This document shows, piece after piece, positions 21,940 to 34,017 of a stretch of DNA of 64,000 nucleotides. The DNA lies in contig NC_073346.2 in NCBI RefSeq assembly GCF_027580225.2, positions 6,846,001 through 6,910,000 on the forward strand, given 5' to 3'. The notes under the pieces are model-generated. The model ran no database searches. It had not been told where the DNA came from and saw only the letters and a list, made by a program, of their open reading frames with translations. Position 1 is the stretch's first letter, and each line of letters starts with the position of its first letter. Source of the stretch: Misgurnus anguillicaudatus (lineage: Eukaryota; Chordata; Actinopteri; Cypriniformes; Cobitidae). A program made the translations under genes and the position numbers.

Positions 21940-24420
21940 TGTTCCAAAAACCTTTAAACTGGCTGCCGTTAGACTTCTTGTTAAAATATCTCAGTGCCAG
22001 GAAATAAGCAAACTATAGACCAATCTCAAATCTACCTTATAATTCAAAAATACTTAAAAAACTGATATCAAAAACTTGATGACTAGCAACTTTCTACTGC
22101 TAAATTCAGACAAAACAGAAGTCTTAATTATCAGACTTAATCGCTTCCAGACGTAACAATACAGAATACAGCTGAACTCTTTATGGATGTTGCCCTCGTT
22201 GTCAGAAATTTGGGTGTCACATTTGACAGCAGTTTTTCATTTAAAAGCCATGTTTCAAATATTTGTAAAACGTGTTTTTTCAGCTTAAAATATATCAAAA
22301 CGGTGCCCTCAAGGTCAAACATTGAAAAGTTAGTTCATGCCTCATGACATCTAGACTAGATTATTGCAATGCTCTTCTGGGTGTCTGTCCTGCAGGGTTA
22401 ATACAGAAACTTTGGCTTGTTTAAAATGCAGCAGCCAGATTTCTCATAAAAACAAAATGTCAATCATATTAGCCTAGTTGTAACCCTCATCCTAAGCATA
22501 ACAAAAGTGTCAAAAAAGCAGTTGAGCATTTCTGGGCAAAACTCACGCCAACTTTTTCCTACAAGTTTTGGAAAGGTTTATTCGAATGGGGGTATTCGTT
22601 ATGACAGATTGACTCCATATTCCTTTTATGGGCCTTTACCCCCAAAAAAGCACGCCTGCGCGTCAATGGAGTACAAGTCACTGGTATTCGACAACTTTGT
22701 TTTATCAAAATGGTTCAACAAAAGAAATGTGTTTTTGGATGTTAGAAGAAGAAAACCCTATTTAGCTTTCCATGTCTTAAAGGTGCAGTGGGTAAATTTT
22801 AGCAGCATCTAGTGGTGAGGTTGCGATTTGCAACCAACGGCGTAGTCCACTGCTCACCCCTTGCTTTTGAAACACATAGAGAAGCTACGGTAGCTGCCAC
22901 CGGACAAACCTGTCATTGTCGAAGACAACTAAGTAAAAAAAATTGTCCGTTAAGGGCTTCTGTAGAAAAATGGTGGCACAAAATGGCGACTTCCATGTAA
23001 GGGGACCCTCTTTGTATGTAGATAAAAAGGTCTCGTTCTAAGGTAATAAACACATAACGGTTCAGTATGAAAGGTATATAGTTTTGTATATTGCTCTGCA
23101 TTTCTGTCAAGAGATCCTTCTAAAAAATTACACACTGCACCTTTAAGACAACAGTGGATGCAGTTATTTTTGCGAATGGGTTTATGTTTGTTCTCTGGCT
23201 GCATTTTGTAGAGGATTGCTTTACAAACAAGGCTCAGTTTGACACCGGATTTGCCACTTGTTTACAACTAATGAACATTAAAAGTACCTGTTTAGGAGTT
23301 GCAACCACAGGCGTAAGTACATCAAAATCTCACGTTTTGTTTGCAATCGGCACATACGTGCATGTAATGTAAGCAACACAATCAACAAAAAACATTTTCT
23401 GCCTCGGTTGGCATTGTACTGCACTAAGGACATTTACATCTTTTAAACGAGCAAATCAAATTTTTTATTAAAATAGCGCATAAACAAACAAGGATTAATT
23501 ACCAGATAGAGACGTCCTGCTGTAATTGTTGCTGCTGTTGTTCCTGTTGATCAATGACTGTATCCGATTCTGGATCATATGTGTAAGGCTGCTGGCCATA
23601 GTTATTTGAAAAAAAGTTTTTTTTTAAGTTTCATTTTTATCTATGTCACAGCTGTTAGATTAGTATCCAAAGGCTGCGCGTACTCGTAACTCTTCAACGC
23701 ACCCCACCGTACGCCTTCAAGTCTTCACGTGATGGAATGGCCGTTCTGTAATAATCTGACAATACGAAAGACTTTTTGGACATTTGAAGGATGAAATACT
23801 AATCTATAGGTAACTAAGATTAACATTAGATTGGCAAAAATTTTCTGTTTTGTCTTAGTAATGACCTATAAAGCCCTGACTGGTTTAGTTCCTAAGCAAG
23901 CTTCATGTTCACTATGGTTTCAAATCTCCAACCAGCGGATAATACCTAGAATTTCAAAATCAAGCGGGGGTGTTCGATCATCTTCCTATCTAGCACCCAC
24001 ATTTTGGAATAGTGTTCCCAGTGTTGTCCGGGAGGCAGACACACTCTGTCGGTTCAAATCTAGATTAAAGACTCATCTCTTTAGCATTGCATATACTTAG
24101 TCTTATGGTTGTACGATTCAAATCCCTCAAGGCTGCATTAGTTAGGCTGTCCGGAACCGGGCACACTTCCCATTAAAACAGATGTAATTGGTACATCGCA
24201 CAGTGCCGACTGGTATCCTACTGCAAGTCTGTTTGTCTGTATTCGTCTAATGATGACTCCAGCTGTAGTCTGGATCACCCAGAAGCAACAAGAAAAATAT
24301 GAAACAGATGTCTTTATTAATCTTTACCACAATCTAATACTGCATACTTATCTGCCCAGTTGCTTACTTTCCTTGTAAACTTTTAGCCCAGTTAGATTCT
24401 ATAGACGATTTTAGCAGTAA
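21940..24420 (+). mobile_element. LINE-2-type retrotransposon relic, interrupted
   Basis: Three pieces of a non-LTR reverse transcriptase lie in order on the + strand. 22010-22078 encodes NYRPISNLP (start of the RT domain). 22075-22465 encodes TSNFLLLNSDKTEVLII, VRNLGVTFDSSFSFKSHV and, after a frame change, SRLDYCNALL (C-terminal part). 23849-24097 encodes TYKALTGLVP and then SSYLAPTFWNSVP with FKSRLKTHLF (the C-terminal end). The catalytic FADD-type core is missing: the first two pieces are joined by a deletion. About 1.35 kb of other DNA (roughly 22470-23815) separates pieces two and three. 24100-24420 looks like its 3' untranslated end. Confidence 0.8.
22777..23146. mobile_element. TTAA-ended MITE, 370 bp
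   Basis: Left end TTAAAGGTGCAGTGGGTAAA, right end TTACACACTGCACCTTTAA. It lies within the DNA that interrupts the LINE relic. The flanking sequence (DVRRRKPYLAFHV before, TTVDAVIFANGF after) reads through as open frames, but no family was recognised for it. Confidence 0.85.
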
Positions 24421-25694
24421 CAAACGGCCTTTGTGCTCCAAATACTGTATAAATAAATGAAAGTTTCAAAATAAATGTTAGAACCCAACATACAAAACCA
24501 TTGCTGGAGAAAACAAACAGTTGTGAAATTGGACCTTTGAGTTAAAATGAGAAAAATAAACCCAATATAAAAGATGTGAAACGCTTGCCATAAAGGTACA
24601 GATAATGACAGTGTTGAATGTTGAAGATGCTGGCTCAGTAACCGTATAGTTATGTCGCCGATGAATAGCGGCTCTCTGAGGAGAAAAGCATGCAAACAGA
24701 TTCATCTTTATTTAAGTCTGAACAGTGCATATATCTACAATAAAAGAAATAGTTCACCCAAACATTCAAAACTGAGGACAATTTACTCACCCTCGGGACA
24801 GGTGACATTTTTTCTTCAGAATAGTAAAGACTTTTTAGCTGAAACTGTGGTCCTTGGTGATCCATATAATGCATGCCTCAGGAGCCTCAGATACAGGCAG
24901 CACAAAACTAATACGGTTCCTGATGATATGTGAACGTTTTATCAAGCCAACCGACCAGTCTGTGCCAGAAACTGGGCATTATTTACATAAGCGGTAATCT
25001 GGAGCCTATGGATAAACCCTTGGGATGCGTTTTCAGATTATGTTGTCTTTTAGGAGGCTGTGACTAAAGGCCTACCTTTACTACAGGTATACCTTTTCTA
25101 GGTGTGTTTCCCAAACAGTACTTTAGGTGGTTACTTGAGGTATAGTTTCTTACGCATCACATGACCAGGTGCTGTCCATGGCTGTGGTGCTGAATTGGTT
25201 GATATTGATTGTTCGACAATTATTGTTCACTCTATGTACAGACCACTTCAACACATTATGTGAGATAGCGGTGTTCTTTATTAACAAAGCACTTCATTAT
25301 ATATTTGTAAGGATGTAAGATCTTGCAAATTAATTTATTGTGCTAGTTTATTGTGCTTGGACACTGCATGCGCAAGCAGTGCATTTACAGCGTTTCTAGA
25401 GCAGTGCCTGTCTGTCTACCGCAAATATAATAGGAGTGTTGATTGCTTTTAATGTGTAAAATGTATTGAGCTTTGGAGACTATACAAACCTTAATCAAGT
25501 ATCCCAGAAGCAGATTGTTTTGAATGTTTATAAAGAATATGGCATGCAGTTGCCTCAAAGAAACATTTGAAAACTTCAATGTAAATTTCAATTAACATAA
25601 TCGCAGTTACAGGGGAGTAAACAATAGATCTTCATATAGTTATAATTGGGCATCCCTTCCATAAGGCATTACAATATTGAATTTACACTTCATT
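24421..25694. other. Intron 3, mostly unrecognised
   Basis: 24749-24860 (AATAGTTCACCCAAACATTC...TTTACTCACCCTCG) is part of a widespread fish repeat whose other end is not clear. The remainder holds nothing recognised. Confidence 0.4.
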
Positions 25695-26026
25695 GAATTC
25701 ATTGAATCTGATTAGTCCATTAGCATTGTGCTCAAGAGTTTCAATATTTTTCCATTTAAAACTTGACTATCCTTCGGTCATAGTACACGATTTAACTACA
25801 GAAGAGTCAAGTTTTAAATAGGAAAAATATCAAAACTCTTTGGTCATTTTTGAGAGCGATGCTAATGGTCTAATTGGATTCAATGGATTGTGCTAAGCTA
25901 TGCTAAAAATGGTACTTACAGACCCGGAGATCGGCTGAATGGATTCCAAAATGGTAAAAATTAGGAAAATCTAGGGGAGCAGGAAAATGAGCATATTTTC
26001 ATAAAAAGTGGAGTGTCCCTTTAAGA
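25695..26026. mobile_element. Fold-back repeat ending in CCCTTTAAG
   Basis: AGTTTCAATATTTTTCCATT plus TAAAACTTGACT (25737-25770) is inverted as AGTCAAGTTTTAAATAGGAAAAATATCAAAACT (25806-25839). The right margin is GTGTCCCTTTAAG, like other TTAA-ended elements here. Confidence 0.6.
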
Positions 26027-26517
26027 CAGTGTCCTCGTAGCACAGGATAGACATATTTAAGCACATTGGCCAGGAGAGGGAATCTTGCCTCATCTTGCCA
26101 CCAAAGAGGCGGGTCATCGCTGGAATTAATTCTATCATTTGCAAATAGTGTGTTAAATGTGTCCATTTTGATCCATTGCTGAACTAATGCAGAAAAAGTG
26201 GACTTTTGGTTTGCACAAATCCACTAATCTAACAGAAACTTTTGAAAGTCGGTGTTAAAAAGTCTTGAATTAAACTATGTACAGTTAAGAGTTAAGCTAT
26301 TATAGCAACTGTTACCCCAACAGTTATTATTATTACACATGTATATAAAATTACAACCGGTAGAACTTCACCGCAACGCTAGCACTGCTCCACAGTGATG
26401 TGGTTGTCATAGAAACCATCACAGCCCTACCTTTAACTACGCCACATTCAGTGCTTAGAATGTCTGTTGGTTAAAAAGCAATAAAAGTTTTTTAATGTTG
26501 TTGATGTGATAAAAACA

Positions 26518-26531
26518 GGGGGGGGGGGGGG
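26518..26531 (+). repeat. G14 homopolymer
   Basis: Fourteen consecutive G on the + strand; length may be unreliable in sequencing. Confidence 0.9.
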
Positions 26532-26687
26532 TTCTGGTGTCCTCCTGACTGATTTTGGAACTTTCAGGCTAGTTTTCTATTAAAAAAGCAAAGCTTTGTT
26601 GCCTGGGGCAAGACACTACTCACCTCAGCATGGGTTTAAAGGTCTTATTAAACTTTTTCACTAAGCCATCTGTTTGCAGATGGGAAC

Positions 26688-26851
26688 TTAAAGGGATAGT
26701 TTATCCAAATATTACAATACTATCATCATTTACTCCCCCTCATGTTCTTCAAAACCTGTAAACTTCCTACTATGGAAGTCAGTGGGTACCATCAACATAA
26801 CGGTGAGTAAATTATTACAGAAGTTTGATTTTTGGGTGAACTTTTACTTAA
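26688..26851. mobile_element. TTAA-ended MITE, 164 bp
   Basis: TTAAAGGGATAGTTTATCCA at the left; TTTTTGGGTGAACTTTTACTTAA at the right (imperfect). The inside has CATCATTTACTCCCCCTCATG, shared by an abundant fish MITE type. Confidence 0.65.
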
Positions 26852-27208
26852 AAGTACAGCAACTGAGATACATACTGGATTTAATGATAAGTGAATAACT
26901 GTAGCTTTTCCTTATGACAGTGCATCCTAAAATTGGGTGGTATCATTTGTAATTAAAAGATGACTGATCTGGGCAGTGCCGGTTGGTTCCACCTGGACCA
27001 ATTCAACTCAGTGGTCTCTCTAACACTTTCACTGTTCCCTTTTTTCCTTGTTTACAATTTTGTTTCTTTAGATTTCCAGAGGTGTCAAGTAACGAAGTAC
27101 AAATACTTCGTCACCTTACTTAAGTAGATATTTTGGGTATCTATACTTTACTTGAGTTATTATTTTTCAGACGACTTTTTACTTCTACTCCTTACATTTT
27201 CACGCAAT

Positions 27209-28027
27209 AGGGCTTGGGCGTCGTGACGTCATTACTTGTCGTGGCGGCCATGTTGGTTGCCTCCTTTACTGCTGCGCTCCATGCTGCGCTCTGTTTATAG
27301 ACATACTTTCTCTCAATCGTGTGTCTTAATTTGATTAATTTGTCGTTATTTTTTCAACCATGGTAAACCGTTGCTGTATTAATAATAAAGTAACACATTA
27401 AAAGTAATTTACATTAAAAATGACAGATAAGAACAAAACTTCATTATGTTTTATTCAATATCGGAAACCAAACATTAACCTCAACCCCTCAGTAATGTGT
27501 ATACATGACATATAAATGACATTTATATATACGACAGTGAAGTATAACATCTGAATATTAATTTATATAGCTTAAGTCAACATTGAACATAAGGGAAATG
27601 TCCCGGTTTACTCGCCCAAAATACGGGAACATTTCAACATTCATCTTTCTGTTGCTATCCCTCTGCTGACAGCAAAAACTGCTGCATTAACTAAGCTAGT
27701 TGTGAAGCTAGGTCATACGTGACTTTGCTTACAGATTGGCGTGAAATCGTGCTCTTACAACAACCACGCTGTTATTTTAAATGACTCTTTTTTCATATGG
27801 ATCCCAACCGTTAATAGTTCCGATTTTGTCCACATACCGGTCCCTGCTTCCCTGTTTAACGTATCACAGTAAATTAAACATACTTTTCCGGATTTTAACA
27901 TCTTTTTTCTTTCTTTTAATTCTCCCAACTCTGCCGCTTCTCCTCGTTCAACTTGCTGTATGATTACATTCGCGAGGCCACCAACATGGCCGCCACGTCC
28001 CAGAATGCAACGCGGCGCCCAAGCCCT
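27209..28027. mobile_element. Nested element with GGGCTTGGGCG ends
   Basis: GGGCTTGGGCGTCGTGACGTC at the left and GGCGCCCAAGCCC at the right; further in, GTGGCGGCCATGTTGG is inverted as CCAACATGGCCGCCAC. The host element's ACTCCTTACATTT motif is seen on both sides. Internal ATG-GTAAACCGTTGCTGT encodes MVNRCC, possibly a THAP-like start, but this is too short to call. Confidence 0.75.
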
Positions 28028-29126
28028 ATTATCTGTACTTTCTACTCCTTACATTTAAAAAATCGCCTCGTTACTTCTATTAATTTCAACTTGTTTTCTT
28101 TTTTTACATTCCGGCTTGTCATCGTTAAAAAACCTATCTTGATAAATTGCATCATCCAGATGAATGCGATTGTGATTGGTTGAGAAGTATAAACATACAC
28201 CATTCTGACTCCCTATTGGTTTGTACGCAATCCCCGCCCCCCAGCTGACTGCAGACGATCAAAAGTTTGTTCGATAGCGCTGCACAGAGAAACATAAAAG
28301 AACCGCGAGAGCGATTAGAAAGCATGCAGAGTGTCTCCCCTCGCGATGCTTTGATATCATCCGCCATCTGTTTGTACAGTAACAGAACGCGGCATTCTGG
28401 AAAAGTACGAAATAAAACTCGCGGATCATTTTCAGGTCAGTTCACATTCACAAGCCTGTGTAAATGTATAGCTGGCTGCTGACACCAACTCATCTGTGTG
28501 ATTTAAATAGTGTAACAATACCAATTTATATCATGTCACTTCAGTTGTTCAACTTAAATGACATTGTGCTGCGTTGCATTTTGAAGCATGGCAAAGATAT
28601 CTAGGCTAAAGACATTGTTGTTTTGTATATGCTAATAACTGCCGTAAATTTTATTTGCATTAACAAAACCTACTTAGCTGAATGCTTGAGTGTTAAATCA
28701 ATGAAACACATACAGTAACCATACATACCAACTTTTGCTTTTGTTAATAGACATCAGCTGTTTCCTTAAACCTGACTTTTAATTTACTTACAATAAAGAC
28801 ATTTAGTAATTCTCCAAAATTGCTTGGATTTATACTGACTAAAGTAAAGTATACAAAAGTCCATTAGCTACACAAGTACAGATGCAGAAATATAGGCTAT
28901 AATATATAATAGCATATTTGTATTCTCACACATACTATAGTTATGTGTGATTTTGTTGTTTTTTAACTAAAGAGGGCACCACTGTAAAAGTTTGGCCACC
29001 AGCGGCACTGCTCTGAAGATTGACTTTTTGCACCATTACAATATTTATAGGCAACTAGTCATTATATCTTCCTCTCTATGGAACACATGTTAATGCTCAG
29101 TAGTAGACATATATGGTTCTTTAATG
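28028..29126. other. Body of the 27077-31037 hAT element, nothing coding
   Basis: Contains a GC-richer part at 28200-28480 (CCCCGCCCCCCAGCTGACTGC) that could be an old promoter or first exon region; short frames only. Confidence 0.35.
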
Positions 29127-29369
29127 CAGTTGTTATCAAACATTTTTGCGGCCTCCCTTGTGTACAGTGGATTGACATAAACATTCTAAAACTTAAAATT
29201 TGAATTAAACAAAACATTTTAAATTATACAATTTATTGCTTTTGTTTAGTAGCCTTATTTTTCTGAGGTTTAATTACACAGAATTTATAATAAAGTAATG
29301 TATTTCATAAAATATTATAAAACTGGGGCCCCTGGCACCATCTGGCGACATCCAGTTTGAGAACCACTG
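29127..29369. mobile_element. hAT MITE, 243 bp, nested
   Basis: Perfect 8-bp duplication CTTTAATG at 29119-29126 and 29370-29377. Termini CAGTTGTTATCAAACA and GTTTGAGAACCACTG match the CAGTGGTTCTCAAAC type common in fish hAT elements. Confidence 0.92.
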
Positions 29370-29455
29370 CTTTAATGTATTTGTTTGCATTGTATTGAAA
29401 TGCGTTCATTTTTAATGGGCATATACCGTATGTGGTTGAAACAGATAGCCTAGTG

Positions 29456-29636
29456 CAGGGGTAGGCAACATGGAGTGCCGATGTCCTGCAGTGATTAGCT
29501 CCAGGTCTAATCAAGCAGACCTGAACAAACTAATAAAGGTTAAAGTCACCTGAAAATACAGGAAACCAAGGTTTTATAAGGGTTGGAGCTAATCTGCAGG
29601 ACATCGACACTCCAGGACTGACGTTGCCTACCCCTG
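29456..29636. mobile_element. hAT MITE, 181 bp, nested
   Basis: Termini CAGGGGTAGGCAACATGG and GACGTTGCCTACCCCTG, with longer inner pairing (GATGTCCTGCAG and CTGCAGGACATCGACACTCC). Flanks GCCTAGTG and GCCCTAGTG differ by one inserted C and are taken as the 8-bp duplication. Confidence 0.88.
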
Positions 29637-29875
29637 GCCCTAGTGCATCCCAAATTTTTTAACATTAACATTTTAATAACACTATAGTTATTATGGCCTT
29701 TAGAAACATTTTTTAGAGGAGATAGGGTAGTGCCCAAAAGGCCCCTGTGGTGCGGCCTAGGCTTTTTTCGGTAATGACATTTTTTCCTTACATTACTTTT
29801 ACTTTTATACTTTAAGTAGTTTTGAAACCAGTACTTTTTCACTTTTACTTGAGTAAAAAGCTTGAGTTGATACTT

Positions 29876-30948
29876 AGGGCCCTATAAAATCCGTTTTATT
29901 TTTTCCCAAATTCCGTTTGATTTTTTCCCAAATTCCGTTTTCTCCGTTTTAATTTTTGCAAATTCCGTTTTATCCGTTTTAATTTTTGGCAATTATATTT
30001 TTTACCCTTTACTTTTATTTTAGTCATAAAAAGAGTGTGCCTTTAATGTTTAAAATGTAAATGATTTGGGGGAAAAACTGGATAACAGGATTACTTAATG
30101 ACTATAAAAGATGCATTTACACACGCACATACACACAACTCAATTCAATGCATTGTTTTTTAGTGTTGTTGCAGGAGGCTACAACAAGGTGTCAACGCAG
30201 TGGTGCCTTCAGAAGTGCCTTAAACACAAAAATCCAGCGGAACGCGATCCATATTTTATACACAATCGCTTGAAATGCATATAACTTTACAAACATACAC
30301 AGGATAGTGATCTGACTTAGGACAGCATGAGCACGCAGCTCTTTGCACGTGCAAGCGAAAGAGAGACAGAGAGCGGCGCCATGATGCAGATGATTATTTT
30401 TTAAATGCGAGGGATAGTTAGTTTGCCTCAGCTCGCTTGAAATGCATAAAACTGAACAAATACATGAGGATTTGTGTTCGCACTTCGGACAGATGCGTGA
30501 GCGCGTGACCGTGAGAGGTACAGTGAGACAGACATGGATGAGAGAGTGCATGTATCTTTGCGCTCACCGTGAACAGAGTGTTGACTAAACTTCCAAAATA
30601 ACAGTTCTCCGGTCACATAAAAGTCATGTGAGACCTGCTCGGAACTAAGCCCTTTCGTCGAATTTCTTAATTTTTTCGCTGACGAAAGCAGAGTCGTGGA
30701 GAGCCGCTTCGCCATGGTTTCAGTGTTTTGGAGGAGGTCTGAAACGACGGGAGGGGGCGTGTCGCCCAGATTTACTTCCCCCGGTCTGCATTTCCCCCAG
30801 ACATACGTTCGTCTCCCACACAAAAACATAATTTTATTCAAAATATGTAAAATTCCGCAAAATTCCACGTTAATACTAGATTCAGTGTTAATTAGCCAAT
30901 TCCGCGATTCCGTCCGCGATTCCGTGATCGCGGAAATTATAGGGCCCT
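29876..30948. mobile_element. hAT-like element, 1.07 kb, nested
   Basis: Termini AGGGCCCTATAAAATCCG and GGAAATTATAGGGCCCT; flanking 8-mers TGATACTT and AGATACTT agree at seven of eight positions. Near the left end TTCCGTTT recurs five or more times, and CGCGATTCCG near the right. The 146- and 119-codon minus-strand frames inside have no recognised domain. Confidence 0.8.
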
Positions 30949-31045
30949 AGATACTTCAACTTCTACAAAAGTCTTTTTAAACCCTAGTATCTATACTTCT
31001 ACTTGAGTAATGAATATGAATACTTTTGACACCACTGTAGATTTC

Positions 31046-32279
31046 ATAGTTTTAAGCTTCTCAAACCTGTTCTTGGTCTAAGGGGTTAATCTTCTAAAAT
31101 CAGTTTACACCAGTCTAAGCTGGTTAGCTTTTCTCCCCACATGAAACCATTCCACAGACCAGCATGACAAACCAGGAGCTCAGGCCGCTTTAACCAGATG
31201 TGATTAATCTGTAACTATGAATATAATGTGTTGACCATCACCAGACCTTCATCATGACACGTACAAGGCCATTTTGTCATTATCAGAAGACACTGCAACT
31301 ATTTTTATCACAGTTTGGGGTCATCCAGTGTAATGAAGTACCAATGTTCCAATTTCTAAACCTACTCTTCTTCTCAAAAAGTGACCTTGTGCTTTCATCC
31401 AGCAGGGTAGGCAGCTCTATCACAATTCCTACATTCACAAACTACTTTTTGAGCCCCCCCACCTTGCTCATTATTACAGCCGAAACCTAGTGAATTCCCC
31501 CCTGTAGACATGGATTGATGCAATGCTTCCACACAGGTGTGTGTATAGGATGTTCTGGAGTTGACCAATACCTAGGGCAACGGGACTTTTTCGAATCAAT
31601 AAAGGATCTACGGATGTATTGCTAATGTTTTCGAGCTCATTGTGTCTCAATTTTGTGGCTGGTGTGGGGTTATCACTGTCTCATCGTGATTTGTTTTTGA
31701 AAGACCCATGGGCAAACGTCTGGAGGGCTGTAGCTGTGCTCTCTACATCCGAAAGCCAGGTGAAATCTGATGACCTCCTGCCAATGCATGTGCTGTACAA
31801 ACCAAACCAATTCTGGAAACATCTTGATATGTGTACGGTATTCAACATAGCAAGCCGATAGTGTAGCGTCTAAATAATAACCTGTAAGATTCTGAGCAAC
31901 ATGATGAGAAAACAACATTGGCTGTCTGGATGGGGATTGTTATTATTTTACGAGGCTGCAAAATTCAGTACTTTCAGGGATGTTTTCTAAAAATAAAAAT
32001 AAAGAATTGCTTAAAATATGAGAAAATGTGTCATTTCATTACATCAGAAAACTGTTTACACTACACTTCCTCCTAAGCAATGTACTGTACGAAATGACTT
32101 AAGGATCATCAGTGTTTGTCTTATGCTGTAATGTCAAGCAAGGGAACTTTCTTCATTGTTCCCACTCATCCAGTTGTCAGATGACTTGAGGAGATGCATT
32201 TCATTTTGTTAGCTGTGTCTCTCTGTGTGTGGACAGAATGAAAGATCTGTTTTAAATTTGACATGTTGTATTTGTACAG
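31046..32279. other. End of intron 3, nothing recognised
   Basis: A degenerate CCAGTCTAAGCTGGTTAGC stretch at 31110 recalls the 2084-2366 element. The rest is unrecognised up to the acceptor at 32278-32279. Confidence 0.4.
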
Positions 32280-32483
32280 GAGGATCCATACGTCATGCTG
32301 AAGAAGTCTGACAAGGCACTGGTCGGCAATGATCGCTTCGAGGGCTTCTGTATCGACCTGCTTAAGGAGCTGGCCAGCATTCTGGGCTTCTCATATGAGA
32401 TCCACCTGGTGCAAGATGGGAAATATGGTTTCCAAGATGACAAAGGCCAGTGGAATGGAATGATAAAGGAACTCATGGAGCAT
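32280..32483 (+). CDS. grik3: grik3-like exon: S1 lobe of glutamate-binding domain
   Basis: Encodes 68 residues in phase 0, from [11 protein letters not shown] to GMIKELMEH. The acceptor is TTTGTACAG and the donor GTGAGT. This is the first part of the S1 lobe. The tyrosine of DGKYG, which packs over bound agonist in kainate receptors, is kept. Changes relative to recalled GRIK1-3 include valine for tyrosine in [10 protein letters not shown] and phenylalanine for alanine right after the agonist-contacting YG (KYGFQDD). The second could touch the binding-site surface; this is inference. The reverse-strand frame at 32252-32476 is a shadow. An 18.4-kb intron full of transposons precedes the exon. 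Confidence 0.93.
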
Positions 32484-32523
32484 GTGAGTGTTAGAAATGT
32501 ACAACATTGATGCTGTTTAATCA

Positions 32524-33024
32524 GTGGTTCTCAACTGGTGTGGCCATGGGACCCACATTTTTAAATGGTCATCACCCACATTTTTAGGAATTTAAATCGA
32601 GCAAATTTATCTCTCAATAATTTTTCCAATTTACTTAACATAGGAATGTAAGATTGTAAGAAAATCATCAAGAATGATAAATAAATACAGTAGTCAACAT
32701 TTGAAGTGGATCAAAAAAGTTTTCCCAAAACAGAAACAGGTATTGTTCATATCTTTTAGGAAAGGCTGCAACAACTAATCAATCAAATCATTAATAATCG
32801 ATTAGGAAATTCAATATCAACAAATTTCATTATCGTTAAGTTGGTCTGTGACGTCACATGCTCCCACACCACCGTTGGACACCGTGGACACACGTCCACT
32901 GCATACAGCGCGAGTTGTGGGCTTATAATTAAAGCCTGCTGGTGATTTTTCATACACTGTGAGCTACATGTTTATCAGGTGCTTCCTATTATCACCGCGC
33001 AACTAGTTTGGTTAAAAAGAAGGC
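32524..33024. mobile_element. Fragments of hAT-type repeats
   Basis: CAGTGGTTCTCAACTGG at 32524 is a typical hAT terminus. GGCTGCAACAACTAATCAATC at 32764 resembles another common fish hAT end. Neither has a clear partner. Confidence 0.45.
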
Positions 33025-33221
33025 AGCGTTGCCAGGTCCTCAGCCTTTCGGCTGATTTCTGTGTAGGGATTCTTTAAAACTGATTCTGCAGGTTAATGCT
33101 TTTCTGTGGATTAAAGATGGAAGGATTTGGTTCATTAGTTGTTGGTATTGGGCTGTGAATAGTCATTGGGATACTTTTGGACTTGGGCTGGTTTTGTTAT
33201 GTGGATCTGGCAACCCTGACA
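33025..33221. mobile_element. Small inverted-repeat element
   Basis: GCAGCGTTGCCAGGTC at the left and GATCTGGCAACCCTGAC at the right are imperfect inverted repeats about 200 bp apart. Confidence 0.5.
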
Positions 33222-34017
33222 GGACATGACAGGACAGCATTAGAAGCCGTATTTTTTAATTGTTGTTGGGTTTTCATAAAATAGTAATGAGCCACAAACT
33301 AAGCATCTGTTTTAAAGTAATCCAGGTTTTTATTACTGTAAAAGGGTGGTTGCCTCCGCCAAGTGCATTTAAAATCCTTTAGTGCACGGCAGGCCATTGA
33401 TTATCTCGCTTCTTTCATGGTCATTTGGCAAGTTATAGACTTTATATTAAGTTAAAACTAGTATTGCTCTTTGAAACACAGTATTTGACCGAATGGATAA
33501 AAATTAGAGTTCTTTTTGTCAGTTACTGTGTATTAAAGGTCCTATTCTTCCTGTGTTTTTAAAACTTTGTTGTGTTAAGAGTGCGCAACATAACATGTGT
33601 TCATGTTTCTCATGTAAAAACATGGTATTTTTCACACAATTTCTCTCTATAGTGCTGTTTTCACTGTATTAAAAACAGGCTGATGTCTTCCTTCTTCTAA
33701 GAAGTCCTTCCTTCAGAAATACGTAACAAGTTTTGATTGTGAAGTTTGTTTAGTGTGTTGTGATTTGACAGCAGCTTAGCTAAGCAGAGCCATTTGAGCT
33801 TAGCTGGCAACTAACATATTCCTGTGGGCGGAGTTTAGTCAAAAAATTTTTTATTGACGTCATTCAATTGGAAAGTATAGGGCTGTAGTCCAAACCGGCG
33901 ATTCGCTGTAGGCTTTGAAAGGGGAATTTTGTTAAAGAACATATTTTGCCTGGCATTGAACTTTGACCTTTATAATTTTACAGGTATTATTTATGCTCTA
34001 ACAGCAAAATTACACAC

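Larger units (their letters stand above)
27077..31037. mobile_element. Large hAT-type transposon with nested insertions
   Basis: Flanked by a perfect 8-bp duplication TAGATTTC (27069-27076 and 31038-31045). Termini are CAGAGGTGTCAAGTA and TTTTGACACCACTG. Sub-terminal sequence on both sides is related (CTTTACTTGAGTTATT; TTCTACTTGAGTAATG). An 8-bp duplication with CAG ends indicates the hAT superfamily. Without its four recognised internal insertions the body is about 1.6 kb; no transposase domain was recognised, so it was probably non-autonomous already. Confidence 0.85.

Noticed and set aside
30428..30868. 146-codon reverse-strand frame
   Set aside because: It lies wholly inside a hAT-like element and has no recognisable domain.
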